Origin: Girardinichthys multiradiatus
Lineage: Eukaryota; Chordata; Actinopteri; Cyprinodontiformes; Goodeidae
Direction: 5' to 3'
Length of the DNA stretch: 64,000 nucleotides
Assembly: GCF_021462225.1 (NCBI RefSeq)
Contig: NC_061818.1
Span: 14,109,276 to 14,173,275 of the forward strand
Below the pieces are notes generated by a model. The model saw only the letters and a list, made by a program, of their open reading frames with translations, did not search any database and was not told the origin of the DNA. Numbering within the stretch: the first letter of the stretch is position 1; each line of letters begins with the position of its first letter. The translations under genes and the position numbers were made by a program. Shown one piece after another: positions 24,616-35,145 of this stretch.

Positions 24616-25385
24616 TATTTCTAGAGGAGCTTCCTACGAACGCCCACCTGTACCAGACTGATAACCTGGCAGCTTGAAGCGCAGAAGCCACTCAGGAGAG
24701 GAAGCAGGATTTTTGAATTTTGTTTATAATTAGTTTTCTTTGGAAAAAACTGTTTGTTTTCTGTACCAGAAGAAAGGACATTCCACTTCAAGGTTACGAT
24801 GCAGTTATATGGAAGATGTTCTGTTCTGATGATGATGATTGGTATTGCAAGTATTTTTATTACCCCTGACCCGAGGACGGTTTAGGGTCGTAAAGCACAA
24901 ACTTTTTTAAGTTGAGATAACACCCACATACTCTTTAAATACTGTGTGTAAATGTTGACACCACACTGAACCCAAAGCAGATGACTATGCTGACACAGAA
25001 AAGGTTTATTTTACCGAGCTACAAAATAAAGACCACTACTCCTATGATGACATGTTGTAAATGAAATGACGCCTGAGTGTACTCATAATTGTACCTCATA
25101 AATTGACTTTATAGCAGAAAATCGAAAGAAGTTGCTATTTAATTGAAATGAGACAAAGTACACTGATGACATGAACAAGGCTTGTTTTAATTCTTTTATT
25201 TTTATTACATTTTGTTTTCTTTGATTTGTTATATTGTTTTATTATTATTGTACTCTACCATGCCCCTTAGGGGGAGGGGCGTGTGAGTATTTTTCCCACA
25301 ATATAATCTGCTTCCCGTCCGTGGGTTTGTGCTCACACAGAGTGTTTTCTTTTATATGTATCTAAACATGACTTTCTTCATGATA
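24616..25385 (+). other. 3' interior of the LTR element
   Basis: An envelope region would be expected here. I see only short frames and no transmembrane-subunit motif such as the CX6CC cysteine pattern. AT-rich. Confidence 0.4.
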
Positions 25386-25398
25386 AAAAAGGGGGGAC
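25386..25398 (+). promoter_or_regulatory. Polypurine tract
   Basis: AAAAAGGGGGGAC lies immediately before the TG of the 3' LTR, the expected primer for plus-strand DNA synthesis. Confidence 0.85.
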
Positions 25399-25767
25399 TG
25401 TTAGGGTTTGAAAACTTTTGTATTGTTTATCACTCATGTCTGCTCTAAGTGTCTTTCCCTCCTTACATGTCACAGGAAAGGGAGATGGGGAGAGGAATGA
25501 GTTATGCTTTTACCAGCAACATGTAGGGACTGGTACCAAGTCCTCACTCCCTCTCTGTTTAAAATCAAGACACATGAACCCTAACCTTTCTGACCCCACA
25601 CACACACACACACACACCCTGAATGTTTGTTGAACTGTGTGTGAACCAGCATGTATAAATAAAGAGAGAAGGGTGCCAACACTTTGTAGTCTGTACTGCA
25701 GAGCTACCCTTGCAAGTAAATTGACTGTATCGTTCTTGCCTCTGAGTTGACTAAATAATACCTAACA
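25399..25767 (+). repeat. 3' LTR
   Basis: 369 bp, the direct copy of 17208-17578. Single-base differences include TGTTTTTCCC versus TGTCTTTCCC, AGGAGTGAG versus AGGAATGAG, TTATCAGC versus TTACCAGC, and ACTTGGTAG versus ACTTTGTAG. The CA run also differs in length. Confidence 0.92.
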
Positions 25768-25772
25768 GTGAA

Positions 25773-26762
25773 ACATACTGCAAACCGAATAAAAAACAAA
25801 ACATAAAGCAAAAATGTAGATGTTTATGTCAATGGTACTTTATGGATTTTTAAACTGCTTTACTTTTCTATCAGATAGTTACTTTGACTGGAAACTCTTT
25901 ATATCTTAGCTCATGTCTTGTCTAAATTTACCCTCAAAAAAGAGTTTGAAAGTCAGGCTTGGTTAGCCAGATGACAACCCAAATAACTTTTAATCATGTT
26001 TACACATCAATAGATGTCTGCTTGTTCATTGGCACCTGATTCTGTCACATCAGGGAGCAAATGTGAAAAAAAGGTACCTGACCCCAAACCCCTGTCCCTT
26101 CAACCATCAAACTGGCAAGAAAGTTCCCACATTAACCTTGGTGAAAACTTTTTTTATTTTCTGTTTTAGATTGGTTTTTCACTGTATTACTTCTATACTG
26201 ACTTAAAATGCATATTTAAAGAGTTCGCAGCTAGATTTTTTTTGAAAGTTGTTGCTGTTTATAGGAGGGGTGAGGAGCAACAGAAAGCTGCACGACACCT
26301 GGTGTAATCTGGTCACAGGTCTGCAGCTCCACCCACATAGTGCAATGTCCTGTAAAGATATTCTACTTTGATTTACAGTACATTAGAGGGATGCATCACT
26401 ATTATAACACTCAAAATAGAGTGATTTACTTTCTGTTGATTTTACCTTTCTGTCAATGTCTATGGAAACTGTCTTACTAAAGAGATCCTTCTGAAATGAA
26501 GAGACTTTTATTTCCAAATCTGACTGTGGCATACATATGAGATGAACTATTTCAAACTAATTCAGAGGGATAGGAGAATGGCGCTAAAATTTAGCAATTA
26601 TTTACAATATGTATTTTTGGCTTTGTAGTTGAAGGAGTGTAACTAGGATTTATGAAGACTTTCTAAATTTGTCAGATGCAGAGATTGTTTAGATTTTTTT
26701 GGGTGAAAAAGTGGGGAAGCAAAAACATGAGCTTGTTCACCCACTTTTAAGGCCCTGCCCCC
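25773..26762. other. Non-coding interval
   Basis: AT-rich single-copy-looking sequence. No gene or recognisable repeat seen. Confidence 0.4.
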
Positions 26763-27475
26763 AGGGCCGTGTTGCTGCACAGGCATCATAGGCAATTGCC
26801 TGGGGCGGCAGCCGTGGAAATGGCGCTGAAAGAAATTATGTTTTTAAAATAAAATGGTTTTTAAAAAAAATATTAATTACGCTTTTTTTTTTTCTGTGAT
26901 GATACATCATCCTAAACCATTCTATAACGACAGACTCATGTTCTAAAATTCCAAAGAAGTCTGTAAACTAAACTTAGATTAATAACCAAGAGGCCAATTT
27001 ATTATTTACCATGTTTCGGTACCTAAATGCATCATTGTTGCACAGAGGGAATGGAAGAGTGGGCAATTTTCCATGGTGGACATGAACACAGCATTGCACG
27101 CACCATAGTGTGATGACGTCAGAAGCCGCTGCTACAGTAAACAAAGCAAGCATGGCTGATAGAAAGCGCTGAAGAGGAGGGCTTCACTTTTCAAAATGCG
27201 ATGCAGATATTTGTGACGCAAAGTGCAAGGCCAGCGGCGGGAATACTTCTAATCTGAAGAAGCATCTGGTTAAGCGCAAGATTTTTCGCAAGGCTGAAGA
27301 GTGCACAATTTTCAGCAACCTCAGATCCATGGCTCCAACTCCTGCATTGGGCACCGTTACCATCCGTTAACTAATCGTTGTCTGCAGCCAGCAACATGGG
27401 TGAGGCAGCCGCATCATCATCATCATCATCATCTTCATCTTCTCCAGGTTAATAAGCCTAGTGTTTAAGATGATG
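26763..27475 (+). mobile_element. hAT-like transposon relic
   Basis: The left edge CAGGGCCGTGTTGCTGCACA followed by CCTGGGGCGGCA resembles the CAGGGCCG ends of fish hAT elements. A BED zinc-finger fragment lies inside. The right end and an 8-bp target duplication were not found, so the boundaries are guesses. A CAT trinucleotide run occupies 27412-27432. Confidence 0.4.
27152..27370 (+). pseudogene. BED-type zinc finger fragment (hAT transposase N-terminus)
   Basis: From the ATG at 27152 (MADRKR, then an in-frame TGA) the frame continues CDADICDAKCKAS...NTSNLKKHLVKRK. The C-x-x-C, SNL-x-x-HL spacing is that of BED fingers in ZBED and hAT transposases. The last ligand, normally His, is Lys here. 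The frame stops at about 27370 without the RNase-H-like catalytic region, so this is a first-exon relic. Confidence 0.55.
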
Positions 27476-29002
27476 TTAGCATGGTACAGAAAATAGGTAC
27501 CGACACCAATTCCGCAACTAAGTACCCAGGAATCGGTTCCTGGGTACCGAGGGGACAGGATGGGGGGCTCTCTGTCCATCTGTCCGTCCATCCCATCTAT
27601 GGCAGCAAAAAAGCACAAAACGTCCATGTCTGTTCCAATACTCACACTTCCATCTTTGTCTCCCTCAATTGCGCCTTGATGGGTTCAAGTGTGTAGTGTG
27701 CCCCCATTCTCCACAATGGTCTTTCGCACCGCTCCCTTTGTGCCCTTGATCCACACTTTGGCTAAGCGTGCATTTCTTCTCCTCAAAACTGCTTGTTGTA
27801 ATTTTATATTTTTATAGCAGCAAGACAGTTATGTCACAGTTATGGCGCAGAGGTGCAAGTCGATGATGTAACCCCTACTGTCCCAATTCTCCAATTTTGC
27901 ACACTTGTAACCTGCACACTTCACCCCAATGTGCACCTTTACTAAGTACACACTTCATAGAGGGATGTAGGTGTATTGTGGGTATTGGGACGGGGCCTTG
28001 AAATGGGCTGGGGGGCTGGGTGGGTCCACTTGCTCTGTTGTTCAGGCATGTATCTCCATGTGGACAGCTTTTCACCTTTGACTTCTTAACCATATGCACT
28101 CCTTGTTTATATGGAGATTTGACCTATAAATAAAATTTTGCTCAGGTCAGTATACATCTTGGTGACCTTTGTTCCTCAACTGTTTCTTGTTTGGGTGAGC
28201 TCTGCCTTTTCAGTTTGATTTAATTTTGTTTTGAACTGATCCTATTGGATTTTTGTGTTGGATCTGCAGCTCGTATGTTTTGTATTAAATTATGCTGTCA
28301 TCCTCATACATCAGTCTTCCATATGTCGCTCTTAGTTATTAAAACTGTGCTGTCTCCAGTGTTTTACATTGTCACATATGCCGTTGTGCTGTGCAGGTGC
28401 TGTTCTGAAATGAGGACCTGATTGTGTTTTGCACAGAGCACAATGCTGGTAATCACAGCTTTCAACCAAAGTAAAGCTTATGCAATACTTGGTTCTCCAT
28501 CTGCAGAGTGTATGTGTACAATAAATAGGTGTCAAACACAATGCATCTGACAACCATTTGTTTATATCCAAGAATCAAGTTAAATTAGGCGACCGTGTTT
28601 GGCCTATTGCCATAAATATGTTACTTTAGCAACATACAGACACTGCATTCACAACAGCTTTAGATCCAACAGTTCATTCTTTTTAGACATAACCTAGCTA
28701 GTAACTGTTAATTGTTAATTATCAGTTGCTTCTTTCAAAACAAATCAATCAATGGTTGAGGTAATATGGAAAAATTGTACAAAAGAGCAGGAAAATGACA
28801 AATGAGGGCAAAAGAAATTCCTGCAACGCATACATAAATGAAGTAACATTTTGCTAGCTCTTTTAAGGACTTACACTGAAATGACAGTTTGCTTTCTTGT
28901 GTCTCTATGGTTGTGATCTGCCTGTTTTTACCCTATTCTTCCTCCGTACTGCTATGCTGTTCGTCCTCCAAAATCCAGTGAACCCTTCGACATAACATCA
29001 CT
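27476..29002. other. Non-coding interval with a palindrome
   Basis: No gene is supportable. At 27522-27547 is a perfect 11-bp inverted repeat, GTACCCAGGAA, with a 4-base loop, TCGG. Around 27700-28000 are phrases (CCGCTCCCTTTGTGCCCTTGAT, TGTGCACCTTTACTAAGTA) that look like a DNA-transposon remnant which I cannot name. Confidence 0.35.
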
Positions 29003-30620
29003 GTTGTAATTATGATTATTGATTAATTAATATTTATCAATACTTATAATTAAAAATCATAATTTGACTAAATTAATTTCTTAACCAAAAATCCTCATTT
29101 ATGAATCGAGACCAGAGATGTCTTCTGGTGTTGTAATTGTGGCTCAACGCCTTTGATAATTATAACGTTAAATACCAAGTAATAATTAATAACTATTACC
29201 AGAGATGTCACTGTTTAATCGACCGTTTCTGCTGAAACGTGTGGAACTTTAACCTTATTTTGACTGACGAATCACTCTTGCACAAAATAAACACCCACGA
29301 CTTCTCTTTATCTATGTGAACATTTATTAAATTGATCAGCCTGATACACTCGCTCCTCCGATTCAATGATCTTCACCTACTCAAACATGCAAAGTTCTAC
29401 ACAAAAAGGTGTAAAATATCTAACTAAACAAAATAAAGCAAAACAGCAGTATGGGATCAAACCAGCAGTTATGGCAAAAATGATAATATGACAAAGGGAT
29501 GTGGTGGTGAGTGGAGGTTGGGAGCGGAGCTCAAACTGTAACTCGGTTATACTCAGTCATAAAACATCCCCCAACTCTGGGCGGGGTTGATCACACAAAG
29601 AGTTATAAAACTTTTGGCGGCAAGCTAGTAAGCAGTAAAGTTGAAGACAAAGAAAATGGTGAATTTCCCCATGAGGTTATTATAACAGTCCGGTTCCACA
29701 GCGCACCTGCGCTTGCTCTCAGGTGTTAAATAACTCCGCAAAGCACACACAAAGATGGGTAGCACAGCGGCTTCCAGACATCCAACACATCACATCAAAG
29801 TTTCAATAAAAGGTTGCATGCAGATATAATTCCGAACACATTAGATTAAATGGCGAATCTAATCGCACTAAAAATCCTACTCTACCCTGCCCACGCTATT
29901 CCTAATAAAGAAAAAAATAAATAAATAAAAGGATGAGTTTTACTTTGTGGAAGTCTTCATTCTGAGCAGCGAGTGAAGAAAAAAAAGGGTTGAAGAGCAC
30001 CTGTGCGTCCGCAGTTAAACTCCAAGAAAGTGGTCAATATCCGTCCTTTGGCCTCCTTGGCAAAAAGGAAAAATATGATCTGATCATCAGCAGTCGACTA
30101 GAACCAAGCAAGGAGGGAAAGTTGCGTCTCCTTGAAACTCCGTGGTTTTGCTTATGTGTTAAACTCACGTCTTCGATTGGCAAAGTGAAATTTTTGGCCT
30201 TCTCATTCCAGAAACCTCTTTTGTGAATTTTTTGTTGGCAAACGAAGGAGAATAAAGGAAGACTCCCCGTGGGACCTCTTCTTCTCCAGAGAGAGATGCT
30301 TCAGTTGTGTGGTAACCGTGTCAAGGTCTCCAGCTGAAGGCGTTCTTTAAAGGGGGTCACCTTTCTTTATAATCTCCTGTGACGTCAGACTTGGTACGCC
30401 GCCGTCATATCAGCCGCAGTGGCCGACGGGATTTGTAGTAACGGACTGTCCTGCATACAAAATGGCCGATGAGGTTGGAAAGGCATAGTGGCATCCAGCA
30501 ACGTGCAAATGGTCCAATATTCAGCAGACAAGTGGTCCAAAAACTCATGGTCCCTCTCCAGCTTTTATTACAGTCAGTTCCCCCTTCCCACCATCCCAAT
30601 AACTCAGGGTGATGAACACT
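29003..30620 (-). other. Possible minus-strand promoter or LTR-like segment
   Basis: On the minus strand a perfect CRE (TGACGTCA, 30380-30387) is followed about 12 bases downstream by TTATAAAG, a TATA-like box near 30367-30374. The segment begins TGTTGTAATTATGATTATTG on the plus strand and is repeat-like in composition. No second copy is present to prove an LTR and there is no convincing ORF. It could be a solo LTR, a host promoter or chance. Confidence 0.25.
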
Positions 30621-31169
30621 ACAAGGATTTCTTGGCTCAAGAGCCGAGAGGAAGAGTGGGAGAGGAAGAGTAGGGAAGAGATATGAATGCCAGGAAGCAA
30701 GCGTTTGGTTGATGCATCAGCAGATTTATAAGAAAGATTTTTTTTGTTTTAGTTTTTAAAAGGGTATCTGAAGTTATGTTTAGTTGTTCTGGTTTTGGTA
30801 ATGTTATCTTAGTTTCATGGTTCTTTACTCCTGTTTTTTTTCTGTCTCTGCTTTAATTTCTTGAGATGATTACTTCAGTCCTACCTTCTGCTTTTTACAT
30901 TCTCTTAACTCTTGTTAACCATTACCGCACCTGTGCTGTGTTTGTCATTTACATTTATTTAAGAAATATTCTCCAGTGGATAATATTTTAAAATAATTTT
31001 GTCTGGTCCTGTTTAGTTGTGCTGTCACCTTATGTCTTTTTTGTACTGTATAACCCAAAGCACTATGTCCTCTTGTTTCCAAGACACCACAGAACATTTT
31101 TTCTCATTTAGAAAACAGTTATTTCCAAATAACAGTAAAGGGGCAAAGTGCTGCAAGAGACAGAAATGG
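30621..31169. other. Non-coding interval
   Basis: AT- and T-rich. No gene or clear repeat seen. Confidence 0.4.
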
Positions 31170-32410
31170 AGCAAGGATGTTAGCCCCGAGACATTTTGAA
31201 GTTCTAGCTTTCAGCCTAAATAGTTTTGCTAGACAATTTTGAACGTACCCCTGGTAAAGATGTCTGGAAAATTGAGAATACTACCATCCCCACCAGAACA
31301 GTAAGATGCTTCCCCAGTAACAAACCCTGGATCACCAGTGACCTGCAGGACCTGCTTAAAAAGAACAAAAGAGCCTTCAGAGAGCGAGACAGGGAATTAT
31401 TGAGGAGTATACAGAAGCAACTTAAAATTAAGATAAGAGACAGCAAAGAGGTGTACAAGAAGAAGCTGAAGAGAAGCTCCAGCAAACAAGTCATATCAGA
31501 GATATGTGGACAGGAAAGAAGATCACAGGCTTCAAGCAGAAAGAAGATTGGACTGATGGATGTCTGGACAGAGCCAATGAACTGAACACATTCTTCAGTA
31601 GGTTCAGTTCAGAAACAAGCTCAGCATCCTCCTCTCCTGCTCACAGCCAAACAGACATCCCGCCCTCATTTGACCCACAGCTGTCCAGTAACACCTCAAA
31701 TGTTTTATCTTCCACGTCAGCCATGGACCCTTTTGCTTCTACATGTTTGTCTTCAACCAAATCAGAAGATGCTGATACTCTCTTTTCCTCCCCCTTCCAC
31801 CTGTGTGTCTCAGGAAGTCAGTTGGAGGGTCAACTGGAGAGACTGAACAGCAACAAGGCTGCGGGTCCAGATGGTGTCAGCCCTAGAGTCCTGAAGGCCT
31901 GTGCAGAGCAGCTCTGTGGGATTCAGCAGCACCTCTTTAACATTAGCATGGCCCAGAAGAAGGTTACAGTGTTGTGGAAAGAATCATCTCATCTCGAACA
32001 TGAATAAAAAAAATTAGATGATTGTAGATTTTAGGAGAAACAGAAATAAGTCAAAAACTATTTCCATCATGGAGGAAGAAGAGGAGGAGGTGGAGGAGTA
32101 TAAATGCCTTGGTGTTCACCTGGACAACAGACTGGAGTGGAGATGCAATTGTGAAGCCATCTACAAGAAGGGACAGAGCAGATTGTACTTCTTGAGCTTC
32201 TTGAACTTTCAGAGCCAGGGACTAACATTTTGCAATGAAGGATTCTTCATAAAATGAAGAACATTATAGAGAACCCTGATCATCCTCTTCATGAGACTGT
32301 TGTACAACAACAGTGTCTTCCGGCTTCATCAGATCTGCTGTAAGACAGACTGCTACAGGAAATCCTTTCTGCCCACACCATCAGCATCTACAATGGCTCT
32401 TTGAGGAAAC
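31170..32410 (+). pseudogene. LINE reverse-transcriptase relic (Rex1/CR1-like)
   Basis: The 31226-32007 region encodes the linker between endonuclease and reverse transcriptase, with SNKPWITSDLQDLLKKNKRA, a charged coiled-coil-like stretch, one frameshift near 31500 and then the RT block NSNKAAGPDGVSPRVLKAC. The central RT, including the catalytic YADD, is deleted. From 32018 the C-terminal part resumes (MIVDFRRNR, YKCLGVHLDNRLEWRCN). This order is typical of jockey-superfamily LINEs of fish. It is dead by deletion and frameshift. Confidence 0.75.
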
Positions 32411-32640
32411 CTGTATAATATGAGCAACAAAAGAACCAAAAGAAAATCCAGACATATAAAACCATGCACAGCAGCAATCAGTTTCCCCTTTATAAATCCT
32501 AGCTGCACCTCAATGTTTGTGTACAAGATTCTGCCTCATGTTCTGCCCTCTACATGCCCACATTCAACCATAAATGGTTAATGCAAAGCACTTCATGAAT
32601 GTCAATTTGTCTTTAAATAAGCCAGTTGATCAATGTTATT
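32411..32640. other. Non-coding spacer
   Basis: No feature recognised between the LINE relic and the Harbinger-like relic. Confidence 0.35.
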
Positions 32641-32652
32641 TTATGGTTAACA

Positions 32653-33095
32653 ATGGTAACCAAGGAGCAAAGAGCGAAGAAATACAATTTCTCCGATGCG
32701 GAAACTCGATTTGACACCATCTGAGAAATGGATGGCCTCCATACTAGGAAAGACAAGCTTTTGTGGCATCGTCAGAGTAGGAGGGAGACGCTGATTTGTC
32801 TGAGACCTCAGATGCCAGGCAAAGCACTGTTTAATTTGTATTAAATTGGTAAATCAGAGGTACAGACACAGTAGGCTAATGTCTCTATGTCCTCAGGTCC
32901 TCTTGAGTTGGCAGGAAAGTTACGAGTGACAAGAGTCCGAGCAATGTGGCAACCGGCACCGAGGTCCCCAGCAACAGTGTGCCCCATGCACAAGGTGCTT
33001 CTGGAGGACGTGTTCAGTCAAATGCTGTTCTGCAAAATCAGAGAGAAACAACTGATGTATTGAAAGAAATTAGAACAGTACTGAGTAACTTGTAA
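32653..33095 (+). pseudogene. Harbinger-associated Myb/SANT-like protein relic
   Basis: The frame starts with ATG at 32653, MVTKEQRAKKYNFSDAETRF, and stops soon after at an in-frame TGA. The opening resembles the N-terminus of the Myb/SANT-like companion protein of PIF/Harbinger elements. Further right, near 32990-33090, is GGRVQSNAVLQNQRETTDVL followed by KEIRTVLSNL-stop, like the C-terminal coiled coil of the same proteins. Middle exons and the nuclease gene are not recognised. Confidence 0.4.
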
Positions 33096-33329
33096 AATGT
33101 GAACATTATTGTTGTCCTTAATGTCGCATGACATCCTCACGCACATATTCCTTGGACACTTCCACACACTGCCACCAGCATCTTAGAAGGCCAACGGAAC
33201 ACAGGTATGGGCAGTAGTAAAGCGCACCTGCTCTGCGCTCTGGGGCTGAGGAAAGGGGGTTAGGAGCCAGCGCCTCAAGAGGTAACCACTGTCCCCTGCA
33301 GGTTTTAGCGGAAGATTGCATCATTAAAT

Positions 33330-33442
33330 CAGGCCCAAATGGTTAGAATTTCCAAAATAAGTTCTTGGATGTGCCAAAATGTTTTTCAGCTGAATCAAAA
33401 CAAAACTGAAGTAATAATTCTTGGACTAAAGGAAGAGCGTTT
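33330..33442 (+). pseudogene. L2-type LINE reverse-transcriptase fragment, left of insertion
   Basis: This encodes SSWMCQNVFQLNQNKTEVII-LG, the region just after the RT catalytic motif in L2-clade LINEs. The frame is cut by the inserted 33458-39979 segment and resumes at 39995. Confidence 0.7.
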
Positions 33443-33730
33443 AAAAGTTAGCACACATGGAGTTCACCTGTGGGGGTGTTCCCCTGTGGGGGAAGGGATT
33501 CGTGGCGTTTGGGTTCGGGGGCATGTGTTCGATATCGGTGTCCTTGTTGGGGGTGGCCCTGTGGGGAGGTTCCTGTTGGGGTTCACGGGGTTGGAGGCTC
33601 ATGGGGTTGGGATCGGAGCTCATTGGGGGGTCGGGACTGCTCCGTCCTGGGGCGGCTCTGGTTGGCGGGCTGGCTTGGGCCATGTGGACCCCTCTTTTGT
33701 ACATAGCCCCTCTCCGGAGGTGGATGGGTA

Positions 33731-34160
33731 TGGCGTCACATTCCTGCCAAAAATCAAAGGAGTGTATTAAGCAATCACAACAGCGCATCTTTTAATCGAG
33801 AGAGCGCATAGCTCTGTTCGCGGGCGTACACCTTTATTCGGAAGTGTCTGAACACAGCACTGCGAGCAGTAAAAAATGCCCCCTGCAACCATCTGTTCGC
33901 TCTCTGAGAAAAATTACGCTCTCTCGCTCTGTTTAGTGGGCGTATTTGTCAGTTGGGGGCAGAAACTCTTCTGATTGGCCGGATTTTCACCTCATATCCG
34001 GTCGCAGCCCGCACAGGACATTGCCTTATAGGAGAAGAAGAAGAGCAGGGAACGTGACGTGGATTCAAAGCGTTGAAGAAAACGAGGAATAAATAAGAAG
34101 GTAAGGAAAGGAAAAGTTGGTTGATTGCAACACTTTTTTACCGGTGACATTTATTTTATT
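33731..34160 (+). repeat. Left terminal inverted repeat, with promoter-like features
   Basis: It matches 38205-38645 inverted with only scattered substitutions and one ~9-base indel. Inside are CCTTATAGGAG (34024-34034, TATA-like), GTGACGTGG, and a splice donor AAG/GTAAGG at 34100/34101. These suggest that a 5' untranslated exon of the transposase gene starts within the repeat and splices to 35146. Confidence 0.75.
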
Positions 34161-34383
34161 TATATTTTTTAAGGGTGTCCTCTAAGGATGCTTATTTTTC
34201 TTTTTCTATGTGTTTTCTAAAGGTTTTAAATATCTGACTGTATCCTATGTGGCATTCTGAGTCGGATGTCTCAACTAAATTTTATTATGGTCTCATAATG
34301 CAATCGGTTAGCTGTGGATATGTTAAATTAATTAGCCTGAGACAATTTCTAATTGTAGAAGTCAAAATCTCAACACTAACAGT

Positions 34384-34680
34384 ATGTCGCTACATGCATG
34401 CTCAGTATGAGGGATTGCTGTAAAGTCAACGCCAGTGACTGTCCACTGTCTCTACATGCTCATCCAGGAGGAGGGAATGCTGCAACTCACTGACTGGATG
34501 CAATCTGCTGGGATTCCTTAGATAGAAAAACCTTTTATCCAAATTGAATAAATAACTAACTCTGACTGCACTGTTCAATGGTTAGGATTAATTGGAATGT
34601 ATGTACCTGACGTTTGTGAAGTGCCTTGAGACGACATGTGTTGTGAATATGCGCTATATAAATAAAACTGAATTGAATGT
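34384..34680 (+). mobile_element. L2-type LINE 3' end inside the integrase transposon
   Basis: This has the same 3' sequence as 3700-4015, ending GCGCTATATAAATAAAACTG then AATTGAATGT. 5'-truncated. Confidence 0.7.
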
Positions 34681-34806
34681 TGTTGCCCTGCGATGGACTG
34701 GCGACCTGTCCAGGGTGTACCCTGCCTCTTGCCCATAGACTGCTGGAGATAGGCACCAGCTTCCCCGCGACCCACTATGGAATAAGCGGTAGAAAATGAC
34801 TGACTG
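34681..34806 (+). mobile_element. RTE-type LINE 3' end fragment
   Basis: It contains GGCGACCTGTCCAGGGTGTA, CCCGCGACCCACTATGGA and ATAAGCGGTAGAAAATGACTG, ending in an ACTG-repeat tail. This is the 3' terminus common to fish RTE/Rex3-like elements. AATTGAATGT borders it on both sides (34671-34680 and 34811-34820), so it inserted into the tail of the L2 fragment with a target duplication. Confidence 0.7.
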
Positions 34807-35145
34807 ACTGAATTGAATGTCTCTGAGAGGAAGTTTTCTCTTAACTCTGGATGCTGATTATAATAACCGTTTTATTGACATTGTTGTTTGATACAGTTGA
34901 GGACAGCATTGAAGATTTTATTTTGTGGGATGTCAGATGAAGTGAGCCTCACTCCACTCTTAACATCTGTAGGAATCTTGATTTTTTTTTTGGATAAATC
35001 TAGGTACAGATTGCATGTAGTGTTTGCATACTTGTTTTGACATGACTTAAGTTTGCTTATGTTGCTTAAATTTGTCTTGTGTTATGTTTGTTTTTGTCCA
35101 CCCAAGAACAGTGTTATTGTTTTTAATGTATCTTCTTGTCAACAG

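Larger units (their letters stand above)
17208..25767 (+). mobile_element. Endogenous retrovirus-like LTR element, full length but coding-poor
   Basis: Two direct repeats of about 370 bp, both TGTTAGG...CCTAACA, are flanked by the 5-bp duplication GTGAA (17203-17207 and 25768-25772). A primer-binding site follows the 5' LTR and a polypurine tract precedes the 3' LTR, so orientation is plus. Near 22160-22400 is a relic of a class-I-type (gamma/epsilon-retrovirus-like) integrase C-terminus. Apart from a Tc1 insertion (23007-24615) the 7.8-kb interior has no substantial open frame. By eye the LTRs differ at about five substitutions plus a CA-repeat length difference, which suggests a recent insertion of an already defective element. 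Confidence 0.9.

Noticed and set aside
24780..24900. Short hydrophobic frame as an envelope signal peptide
   Set aside because: Fewer than 35 codons with nothing envelope-like after it.
33339..33795. Overlapping plus- and minus-strand frames rich in Gly/Trp or Pro
   Set aside because: Strand-asymmetric G/T-rich DNA opens many frames by composition. No motif is recognisable.
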